From: Paramacrobiotus metropolitanus
Taxonomy: Eukaryota > Tardigrada > Eutardigrada > Parachela > Macrobiotidae
Assembly (NCBI RefSeq): GCF_019649055.1
Contig: NW_026570274.1
Coordinates: 806,001 to 870,000, forward strand
DNA: 64,000 nt
Reading direction: 5' to 3'
Position 1 is the stretch's first letter. Every line of letters starts with the position of its first letter. A program made the position numbers and the translations under genes. The notes under the pieces were generated by a model. It was not told the origin of the DNA. It was given only the letters and a program-made list of their open reading frames with translations, and made no database searches. Below are positions 32,216 to 42,010 of the stretch, in pieces.

Positions 32216-34764
32216 TCACACACTCATTAAATAACTCACTGCACGATCTAGCGAGGCATCACGAGGCTGCGGTTCTGATGACATCATAACTTTTTTCCTT
32301 GGTCGAAAACCTGCGAAGATCACATCTGGCTCCGCGGGAGGGTGAGGCATATGGTGGTGCGCATCTCCACTTTCCGATTGGACTTTACTCGGTCTGGCTG
32401 CTGATTTCCTCTCTACGGTAACCTTTGGAGAAATTACACCTGTGGCTGCGGGTACGATAACCTGGGCTGCAGCTGTTCCGTCGGCGTTGTACACCGTAAT
32501 CAGAAATGTGTCGCCCGGCGTCTGCCGCACTGTGTCGGAATGGCCCTTAGAAGGCGCACTCATGATCAGCTCCGGGAAACGCTCCGTTCCCTTTTCTGCG
32601 ACTGGCGAAGACCTTTTAAGTCTATCCACCGAAGTACCCGAAAAGCGACCTTTACGTGATGCCGATTTCGAAATAGCCAAATGTTTCGCTGAAGTCAGTG
32701 GCGCAGGCTGCTCGAAACCATCCGAAGAATCATCTGACACTTGTACTTCGAGCCGGTGTTGGGGGTTGTGCCCTAACCTCGTGGCATCGTTGTATTCTGA
32801 GGGATGTAACCAGGTGGTATGCTGTTTGTCACTCTCTTCGCACATTCCGTCCGTCCGTTTTCCGAGTTTCGTCTTGGCGTTAACAAGAAAAGTGTCATCC
32901 GGCATCACCGGCTTCGGTACTGTTTCGGAATGATTTTTAGAAGGAGCACTCATTGTCAGATCTGGTAAACGCCGCGTAGTCTTTACTGCGACTGGCGAAG
33001 CTCTTTCGATAACTAATTTGTCCGCCGATATTCTGGTCTTATTCTGCTGATACTTACGTGATGCCAATTTGGTACTGGTTGAGCGTTTTGTTGACATTAC
33101 TGACACAGGCAACTCGGAACTTTCCGATGCAATCTCTGCGCTGAGCTGGTTTTGTGTGCCATTCCGTAGTTTCGTACCTGCCATTAAATCGTAGGGATGT
33201 AACTGGATCTTACGCATTTTGTCCTTCTCGTTCCACTCAGCATGTGTTCGTTTTCCCAGCTTAGTCATGGCGTTATCCTGATACCGGCAATAGTACAGAC
33301 CAGACCTGGGTAGTTAATTTTAACTATTTAACTTAACGCGAGTTTTTCTCGAGTTAACGAGTAATAACTTAACTTTGAAACTTAACTCTAGCGCAACTCA
33401 AAAATAATATAGCGCAACTCAAGATTAGCGTAACTCTGCGGATTCCAGTTGCTTTCAAAAATGAAATTAAAATATAGAAAATGTTATAAAAAATTCGCTC
33501 TGAACTTGGCCATGGATCGCTAAATTTCCATACTATTTTATTGCAAGCGCCTTTCGGCACAAAATTGCTTTACCTATGTACATTACGACCGCCTAAGCCT
33601 CTGGGCTCTGGCTATATGAATATGCATCGGGGAATGAATGCTAGCTGTGTTCGTTTAATCTGAGGTCAACATAAAAGTACTGGTAATCATGCGTTAAGTA
33701 AGGACTGCTAGTTTTCGGCGTATATTTTGGCGGAGCCTCTTGTTCTTCGTGGAAAAAATCACCCCATCTTTGTCCTGCTGTAAAAATTGTGAAATTCTGA
33801 ATAGCGGTGAATATTGGTGCGTCGCATAATGACGCAGACAATTCGACGGCGACTAACACGGGTCGGCGTCGGATTATAAAGCTCTAGCAGCGCTCAGAAA
33901 ACGGCGCGGAGCACTTTAGGGAGTTTTTTACGGAGCAAGCTTGTGCCAACGGGAGGTTCATGTGGTTCACAGCGAAATCACACGAAAATCTGTTTTCTTT
34001 GCATCTCCGCTACCTGTCCATTGGGGAAGCGAATTAATGCAGTCAACCGCTACACCAACTTTGGCACTCATGTATAGCAAAACGGCAGTACAAAAATGCG
34101 GCGTTACGTTGCCGGCGCTCTCCTGTATTCCAGAAGGGCTAATTGTTTTGGTTTAAAAAACGTAAAAAATGATCTGTTTTCAATAATTTGATAGTAGCGA
34201 TACCGCTGCGCGTAAGAGATTAATTGATTGAAAATGATTAATATAAAGTGCCGAAATTTTTTTTATTGCGACTTAACTCGCGGTAAACTCGTAATTCCAG
34301 TTATTGCCGTTAACTTAACTCGTTAACTTAACTCGCGACCTGCGATTAACTCTTAACTCTAACTAAGGGCCGAAATTCCATAACTGCCCAGGTCTGGTAC
34401 AGACATTTCTTCGGCAACCGACCATGAAGATAATCCTCTCGGTCCGAGGGATCTTGAAGTCCAAATCGCCAGATCTTACACGCGAAGTTCTTGGTTCCTT
34501 CTCTACCCAAAAGATGACGCAGGGCGTCTTGGCTTCTTTGTGAGACGGCTTTTTGCAGTACGGGCAGAACCAAACTTCTTTATCTCTTTTTTCGAGACTG
34601 GCAGTTTCACGGTGAATAGCGTTCATTTTACGATCCGGGGTGGAATCCAGTGACTCGAAACGTCTATCGGGCGTATCGAGAGTTGGTGCGCGACTAGGCG
34701 ATAGTCGACGGTTACTGTCTTATCTTCCACCTTTACTGTCTTGCCTTCATGCCTTTCACCTAAA
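32216..34764 (-). pseudogene. Z6: Z-family pseudogene split by a hAT-like insertion
   Basis: The downstream piece (32216-33292) is open for 350 codons from AMTKLGKRTHAEW through three repeat modules to FLITVYNADGTAAAQVIVP and RDASLDRAVSYLMSV. The upstream piece (34405-34764) carries VWFCPYCKK, RHLLGREGTKNFACKIWR and DYLHGRLPKKCLY, with a frameshift near 34540 and an early stop after the presumed ATG. The two halves are separated by the 1,096-bp transposon. Like Z5 it contains the unusual FLVNA.TKLG join, so Z5 and Z6 share an ancestor that already had it. The gene looks inactive independently of the insertion. Confidence 0.85.
33301..34396. mobile_element. Non-autonomous hAT-like DNA transposon, 1,096 bp
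   Basis: Terminal inverted repeats are cagacctgggtagtt at the left and its near-perfect reverse complement (cagacctgggcagtt) at the right. An exact 8-bp duplication gtacagac flanks it (33293-33300 and 34397-34404). An 8-bp duplication with CAG-starting inverted repeats is diagnostic of the hAT superfamily. Both subterminal zones (33310-33440 and 34260-34370) are filled with aacttaact-type repeats, as expected for transposase binding sites. No transposase ORF is visible; the longest frames are about 70 codons. It interrupts pseudogene Z6. Confidence 0.9.
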
Positions 34765-35507
34765 AGTTAATAAAGTCACATCACTTTGCTAGTTTACTTC
34801 ATAGAAAGCAAATAACGCAATGTAGAAAGGGAGATGCTTGATTAATCACTGATTAATACCCGCGCGCAAGCGGGAACAACTTCAGAACCCCCAAGAACAG
34901 AACAACACCAGTGGGATGTATGGGTTGTTGAGAATCTGGAGACGAAACTCATACTCCGATGGCGAATGGTCAGTTGGGAAACCCGTATCTTGGTATTTTG
35001 CGCGGGGTGACGGACAGGAAACCCAAAAGACATTAACGGTTTAACACACAGTAAAAGCCGTGTTAATAAAAATTACATGCGCCGATAATGGAAAGGTCAC
35101 CATTTAAGTTTAATTATGACGCAAAAGTTTGCGTCCACTACAAATGCAAATATAGGTTTTCTAAAGCGTTATTAAAACACACTTGCAAGGAGCAAAATAT
35201 ATTTCGGAAAAATTATGGTTACGTCATGTCTTTCTGTTGCAGTCTATTGCGATTTTCTCAGTGTGCGCTAACTACCTACTGAGTAGTACCGTACTTTCTA
35301 CACATAGTATCTACAGAGACTGTAAATACAGAAGTGCTGTATATTTTATGCAAAATTTAATAACTTTACAAATTTATTTGTCAAGATTTTCATGTAATGC
35401 AGCGGAAACAAAAGTACCAGTGTGCGAGGTACGTTATCCATTTCCAGTTTATATACAGGTACTGTACAGCAAATCACCAAACCACGAAAAATCAAATTAC
35501 ACTGAAT
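34765..35507. other. Intergenic between Z6 and the cathepsin-like gene
   Basis: No gene supported; two overlapping plus-strand ORFs near 35183-35753 are partly antisense to the protease gene. A poly(A) site for the protease gene should lie just below 35508, but no canonical hexamer stands out. Confidence 0.4.
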
Positions 35508-38500
35508 TCAAAATGGTGTTACAGCATGTGGACCCATGTCCATAGGGGGTATGGGTGTAACATCTGTATGAAGTCCACTGTTGCAGTATGGTACAGCAGC
35601 TATATTTTGACAGCTGCTCATCTCCGACCGGAAGTCGAATACTGTCCCTGCTGCGCAGGTTTGCAACCATGCCTTAATCCCCGACGAACCCGTGGTGCAG
35701 TAGCACCAGTATGGACTGCACTGTCCCAGGGAGAACCACCAGTTATTCGGTAAATCTCGTAGTTGGCAGTTCGCTGGATTGCACATGCCGGACGTGGCCG
35801 CTGGCGCAGATCCCCATGCCGTGGTGTTGACAGGCATTCCTGCCGCTTTCTGGCAGTTTGTAGTGCTGGTGGCCACGCACGTCCGACTGATCCCGTCGAA
35901 GACTTTCTCTGGACCGCACCCGTACCACGCCCCCGATCCACCAGTGCATTTACAATAATTCACACTGCACGGCGCGGTGGCGTAGTTGCCGATGGGCTTA
36001 TTGACGCAGAATGTCGGATCACACCAATCAAAACCACCGGATGGACGACCGGCCACGGGGGCAGGCGTGGTGGCCTGTGTTGGCGGAGTTGTTGTTGCTC
36101 TTGTTGTTGTTCCTGTTGTTGTGGCTCTAGTTGTTGTTGTTGATGTCCTTGATGTTGTTGTTGTGGGCGTTGTTGTTGTTGTCCTTGACGTCGTTGTTGT
36201 GGGCGTTGTTGTTGTTATTGTTGTTGTCCTTGACGTTGTTGTTGTGGGCGTTGTTGTTGTTGTCCTTGACGTCGTTGTTGTGGGCGTTGTTGTTGTTGTT
36301 GGCGCCTGTGTAACTACGGCTGTTGTCATTTGTGTCGCTGCTGTGGAAGACATGGTTCCGCCGCAGACGGGAATGGTACTCGAGCTGGCGCAGCCCATGA
36401 TACTGGCCGATGCATCATACGACTGACCGGTGGGGCAGGTGATGACTTTTGGCGCGTTGATGTTCACCAAGTCCCAACCATTAATCGTGGCGTTCCACAC
36501 ACGGTCCTGGTAACTACAGACGCAGTACTGGTTGGCGCAGACGTTGGCTGGTGTCATCGCGTACTGCAGACGACCCTGACAACCAACTGCATCACAAGGA
36601 ATATTGTGAGTGATTGTCGTCGCGGTGGGGTTGACCAATCCCGCCACAATATAGTCCTCAATGCCCAGATGATTTATGCCGCGGATGAACTTTAAGATCC
36701 CGTTGCTGCCCCAGCCATAGCCCCAGGAATTGGCAATCAGCCAGTAGTCAGTGCCGTTTTCCGTGCCCCAACCGATCAGCTTCATTGCGTGACCGCCGGA
36801 GTAGTTGCCGGTTATATGTTGGTAAACTCCTAGAAACCGAAAGGTCACCATAACTGGTTTTATAATTTGGAAAATAAAGACCTAGAGGTCACACGCGGTT
36901 TGTCAGAACATGGGACATTACTAACCGGAACTGTATGAAAAAAAGTCAGCGTATACTTCGATGGTGACGGTCATTGGGCCGTTGGTCATCAGTTCATACT
37001 GAATCTGGCGAATCACCGTGTCGGTGGTGGCGATGGATGCGGCTGCTCCACCGGAATTGTTGGCGAACCTGTTCCCCAGTGTATACCAGCTGGAACCTGT
37101 AATGTGCAAGGCCGAAAGCTGATAAACGTTCGCTTAATTGAAATAACCTGATGCAAGTGAGTTTTATGCGGCACTGTCTTTCGCGACCTACCGTATGTTT
37201 TGTTTTGGCTGTAATTTATCGCGCTAGTAGAGCAGGTTTGAGTGCACTGGTTGGTTGACGTAGCTTTCGCTTCAGTCTCAGTGTATGAAGCATACGGCAT
37301 GCATCCCTGGTTTGTCGTGCTCTGGTAGTCGCCACCGGTTACAATTCCGCTGCTGACGGCCATCGCGTAGGGTACCCGAGGATCATTTCCGTCGCTACAA
37401 CATAATATGATCTTTAACAATAATGAAACAGTACCGCATGCATAAAGGATACGTAAGATTTAACAAAGATTAAGAATTGTTTACAAACAATCCTAATCGC
37501 AATCGTGATCTATGTAACTCTGCGTTTTTGTAATGATAGCTTTCTGGTTTAAAATTTTTGGGATTATTCCACTAAGGAATTTTGTCGGCATTACATTCAC
37601 GTACCACCAATTCTTATTGTTTCCTCCACTGCAAACAACCACATCTTGCGCCGATAGTTTCCGGTAAGCGTTGGCACTACCGCTGGCAATGCAGTACCGG
37701 TCCGAAAGCGCTGAAGTGCCAGCTTGCGCCTAATAACAAGCAACATATTTAGCCCTTACACCATTAAAGTAAGTACTGGCTCGACCGACGTAATTTTATT
37801 ACAGCCCACGTCAATCACTAGGCTCATAAAATTGTGTTTTGCTGATACACTTCATTATACAAATTCTGAACGTGTAATTCGTTGAGTCGCAAAAAGTTTC
37901 AATAAGTTACGTGGAGTTTCTTTTACGAAACTTACTGAAACTTCATTCAACTCAACGAATTACACCTTGATCTAAGCACCGGCTGATCTAAGGGTGATTT
38001 TTGTTGCTTTGCTCGGTATTGGCGGGTCTTCACGTAATCCTGCATTCTACTAACCGGTAGGTAGCATTTGACTAACTACATATATACAAATTGTCGGTGC
38101 TTACCCAACAAGAACCGCAAGCGCCTTGATCGCGGATCTCGTTCATGCTGATGCAGTTCGGCCACTGGCTGCGCACATCAAAACTAGCCGGCAGCGCCAC
38201 GCGGAGACTGAAACGAGCCGGTTCGACGTGGGGATCATTCTTGGTAGATTCTTTTGTGGGAATTATGGTGCCACACAGGGATTTTAGTTCGTGATGTTCC
38301 ATGCCGGTGAACTCGTTCTCCGCCGGCTCCCATTTGGCGCCGCGTTGCTGCTTCAGGAAATGCTCTTTGACTTTCCTAATTGAAGAAAACGACAATCTAA
38401 ACGGTCAGCAAAGAAGGGTAAAAAATTGGCCTTACTGGATGTTGTCGCGATGCAGTTTATTCAGCTTCGCACCCCGTCTGGCTGCTACAACCGTAGCGCC

Positions 38501-38539
38501 CACTAATATTACGGAAACCATACAGGTTGTGATGTGCAT
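35508..38539 (-). CDS. Cathepsin B-like cysteine protease with chitin-binding-type C-terminal domains
   Basis: Six exons with GT-AG introns: 38539-38436, 38375-38105, 37729-37605, 37394-37192, 37096-36926, 36829-35508. Phases agree and give 731 residues. A signal peptide ([20 protein letters not shown]) precedes a short propeptide. The papain-fold domain has Gln118, catalytic Cys124 (DQGACGSCW), His305 ([11 protein letters not shown]) and Asn325 (IANSWG), the full triad. The His-His occluding loop of cathepsin B is absent between GCMPYAS and the later exons, so endopeptidase activity is more likely than dipeptidyl-carboxypeptidase activity. The C-terminal half has three Cys-rich CBM14/peritrophin-like modules (about 368-445, 565-618, 635-708; pattern YC.C..G...VFD...C), the first two separated by a [11 protein letters not shown] mucin-like linker (about 458-548). 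A secreted enzyme tethered to chitin, in cuticle or gut lining, is the best inference. Confidence 0.85.
36062..36312. repeat. GTTGTT-rich microsatellite encoding the Thr linker
   Basis: A run of gttgttgtt units interrupted by ccttgacgt and gtgggcg, encoding [10 protein letters not shown] repeats in the minus-strand protease. Long ORFs on the plus strand here (Val/Leu-rich) are by-products of the repeat. Confidence 0.8.
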
Positions 38540-39856
38540 GTTGCTAAAGCGGTAATATTATGTGAATTCGAAATGCTGAGTATCAGTACAAACTGTTTAT
38601 GTCCATTAACATCTTCTCTATGGTTTAAATATGGAAGTTTTGACAAGCGTCTGTTGTTTTGTTTTTCGTACTGGCGCGGTAATTTCTACGTATTTCGTTT
38701 GCGGAATCAGTAGTTGTCACGAAGTTGTGCGGAAGCCTGGAAAGATTAACTGAACATGAGCCCTGGGTTTCCAGCGATAGTGTAGCTGCGAAATACTATT
38801 TTATGCCATAAACGGAAACCACATCACAAGTGGTAGCCTGAACTGTTATAATTTGTTGCGTGGCAGCACTACTTGCTTATTATAGCAAATTCTGTATGGT
38901 GCTGTTTCTCCGTCGGTAATTCCGCGTACTTGTAATGGACCGCCAACCGGTGTCGGAAAAGTCCTTATAAAATGTCAGAGAAGGCATTTTTAGCCAAAAG
39001 TTTTATCCCTTTCGTTTCGCCACAGTTGATAATACACTGATTGTGCATGCCGGTAAAGATTTTATGTCAGGCATCAATCATATACAGATTGATGCCTAAT
39101 CTGTATATGATTGATGCCTAACATAACAGATTAGGCATCAATCTGTGCGGTGGCCTTTTGCTCAACTTTTGATCATCATGTAACACTTTTCGTTAATCCA
39201 CAACCTTGTTCTGATCAGTTTGGCAGCAGAACGGAATTCAGCCTAAAAGGACCGATGATTACTTACTTAAAAGAGCGAGATAAAAGTATGACAAAGATGC
39301 CGCCGGCAGTAAACGTGTGTTAGGTGTGTCGGAATTAGGTTGTATGCTGCGTTGGCTCACTGGGTAACGCGTACATGTATAGCGTATACCGTAAATTCAT
39401 TAAATTGTAATCTTTTTTTTTGGTATTAGATTTATGGTATCAGAATATACAGCCACTGCATCACCCAATCTTCGTTTCTTTATAAACTTACTAGGCATTT
39501 TTAAAGCTTTTTAACTCGCTAAACCTATTTATCCCGTATGAGCAAAGAAAATTGTTTGATGGTTTCGAAATCAAGGCTCTTCCTCTCGTCCCACTTCTTG
39601 AAATACTGTAAAATTAGTAGACTGTAAACAAGTGACAACACTAACTCTAAATGCTGTACCCAGAAAGAAACCGAACGGATAGAAAATTTAATGACACCCA
39701 AAATTGGGGATCACGTTGTATACGAGCTGGTCAATGCATCCTACTAGTTTCAAAACAAAACATAATTATTTAATTTTGCAATTCGAACTAACGGTTGATA
39801 AGCTAACTGGTAGCAGTAGTAAATCAAGTGAAGCGTCATTAAAAACATCATTTTTT
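38540..39856. other. Intergenic with composite palindrome and Z7 3'-flank block
   Basis: It holds the presumed promoter of the protease gene, a palindrome cluster at 39069-39145 and, at 39640-39790, a diverged copy of the conserved Z 3' block (cccagaaagaaaccgaacgg, acgagctggtcaatgc). No other gene seen. Confidence 0.5.
39069..39145. repeat. Composite palindrome
   Basis: A perfect 22-bp inverted repeat (39069-39090 with 39098-39119; ends aggcatcaat and attgatgcct) has a 7-base loop. A third segment, 39127-39145 (cagattaggcatcaatctg), is the exact reverse complement of 39085-39103, which spans that loop. The segment can therefore fold in two alternative hairpins. Confidence 0.8.
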
Positions 39857-41262
39857 TCACAAGCTCATCAAATAACTCACTGCACGATCTAGCGAGCGAT
39901 CCCGAGGCGGCGCTTCTGATGATATATCTGTTTGTATTCGTGATCGAAAACCTGCAAAGGTCACCTCTTGCTCCGGTGAACGGCGAGTCGTATGGTGTCC
40001 AGCACCTTCAGTTTCCCATTCGATTTGGATTTGTATGGCCGCAGATTTCTTCTCTACTGTGATCTTGGGTGGAGAAGTGCCGCGTACGGTAACTTGGGCT
40101 GCTATAGTACCGTCAGCGTTGTACACCGTAACCAAAAAGTTGTCACCCAGCGTCGCCAATTTTTTCACGGAATCGGAAGGATCCTTAGGAGATGCACTCT
40201 TGTTCGTCTCCGGTAAATGCCGCGCGCTCTTTACTGCCACTGGCGAAGATTTTTTAATTAGATCCAGTCTGTCCGGCGAAGTACTCGGAAAGCGAAGTTT
40301 TCGTGATGCCGATTTGGTAATGGCCGAACGGTTTGTTAGTGGCACAGGAAGCTCGCAACTTTCCAATGAAATCTCGGAAACTGGGCCGTCGCGTCGCTCC
40401 TGTTCGTCATTCCGTAGTTTGATGCCATCTACTGTATAAAATTTTCGGGATCCAGTCTGTCCGCCGAAGTGCTGGAAAAGCGACGTTTACGTGATGTTGC
40501 AGATTGTGCAATGGTTGAGGGTTTCGCTGACGTTAGTGGCACAGGCAGCTTGGAACTTCCCGATGAATCTTCCGACACTTGCACGTTGCGCCGGGGTTGA
40601 GGCTTGTTCTGTAGTTTCGTGCATTCTGTAAAATCTTCGAGATCCAGTCTGTCCGCCGAAGTGCTGGAAAAGCGACGCTTACGTGCTGCTACCAATTTTG
40701 CAATGGTCGAGCGTTTCGTTGATGTCAGTGGCACAGGCAGTTGAGAAGTGTTCGATGAATCCTCTGACGCTTGTACGTTGCGCCGGTGTTGAGCCTTGAC
40801 CCGTAGTTTCAGGCCTTCTTCAAAATCTTCGGGATACAATGGAATGGTTCGCTGTTTGTCGTTTTCTCTCCACACTCCATCTGTTCGCTTTCCGAGCTTC
40901 GTCTTGGCTTTATCCTGATAGCGGCGATAATATATACATTTCTTGGGCAACCGACCATGAAGATAATCCAATCGGTCTGAGGGATCATGAAGCCCGCTTC
41001 GCCAGGTCCTGCACGGATAACTGGAACGTCCATCTACACCCAGCAGATGTCCTATGGCATTGAAGCGCTCGCCTTTCCCGATCGACTTGTCGCAGTATGG
41101 ACAGAACCAAACTTTACGATTTCGTCTGACAGCTCCTGGGTTTAAAGAATCCACCAGACGCTCCGCGGTGGATTCGTGTGAGTCCGATTGGCGTGCGGAC
41201 ATCCCGCGGGTTGGCTCGAGACCGGCAGCGGGTCGACGGTTTGGCTTGTCTTTCTTACACAT
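39857..41262 (-). pseudogene. Z7: nearly intact Z gene with one frame break
   Basis: It starts MCKKDKPNRR at 41262, with the finger KVWFCPYCDKSIGKGERF..HLLG..SYPC, GRLPKKCIYYRRYQDKAKTKLGKR as two blocks, and two full repeat modules, then runs into a stop at 40429-40431 (ENFIQ stop). Reading resumes in another frame at the third module (GIKLRND..) and continues through FLVTVYNADGTIAAQVTVRG to RDRSLDRAVSYLMSL at 39857. A small indel near 40430 explains the break. The rest is well preserved, so it is a recent pseudogene or a sequencing error. Its 5' end has a possible splice acceptor (aag/gtaaacgcc). Confidence 0.8.
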
Positions 41263-41651
41263 GGCGTTTACCTTAAAACACACAATATTGTGCTTCACAA
41301 AAACTAGAGTTTACTAAGGCGCAAAACGGGTTCTCCGCATTTTAATAAATTTATCTAATGGGAACAGCGAGCCGCAGTGCGCTTAATTAAAAAAGCTTAT
41401 TAATAGTTACATACCGATAAAAACTAAATCTGACATATTCTAATAACACATTCTAACAGTACCTAAATCCAATTCCCGAGACACGGTATCGGATATAGCC
41501 TTCTTGATTTTTGAACTGGTTCAGGAAAAAAGTGGCAAGTCGTTGTGTTATTTGAAAACACGTCGAAATTTTATGCATAATCTGGTTGTAATGGGCTTTC
41601 GTTTTAGACAACATTTGCAGCCCAGTTTCCAGCATCTGCCTACAACCTCCA
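41263..41651. other. Interval between Z7 and the LTR element
   Basis: No gene. The retroelement inserted at its right edge. The bases ctcc at 41647-41650 recur at 59201-59204 on the far side and are the candidate target duplication. Confidence 0.5.
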
Positions 41652-42010
41652 CTAATGCTAGATCCAGCAGTGATCCAGATACGGAGACCTAAACGGAATA
41701 GATCCCGTGGAGTGAGCTATGCGATAAGTATAGCGAACTACGCGGAATCGCGAAACGTCGCACCGCTAATAGCTGACTTTTAATAATATTGAAAATTCCG
41801 ACAACAGAAAATCAACAATGATCGGCGCAGCTCGATCGTAAAGCGTGGAGCCCATTCAACAGTGTGTAACACTGTGCAGCACGTGCTATGCCGCGCCCAC
41901 TAACACAACTCAAGCCAATCAGAAGAGACACAACACAGACACGTAATCCTAAGGCGTAGCGCCACAGGCGTAGCGCCACTGACGTGAACGCTAGTGATCC
42001 CGGTCTCACA
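41652..42010 (-). repeat. 3' LTR (element sense)
   Basis: Element-sense 5' end TGTGAGACC. The shared sequence ends CATTAG rather than the usual CA; both copies include TTAG, so it belongs to the LTR. A 13-bp direct repeat (ggcgtagcgccac) lies at 41953-41979. A CCAAT box (gccaatc) is at about 41914. No purine-rich tract is obvious just inside this LTR. Confidence 0.93.

Noticed and set aside
33941-34156. hAT transposase remnant inside the 1.1-kb element
   Set aside because: The 71-codon frame shows no convincing dimerisation-domain motif; the element is treated as non-autonomous.
35986-36426. Plus-strand Val/Leu-rich ORF of 146 codons
   Set aside because: It is the antisense of the GTTGTT tract encoding the Thr linker of the protease gene.
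41812-42009. A 65-codon ORF present in both LTRs
   Set aside because: LTR duplication makes it appear twice; no features and no reason to think it is translated.
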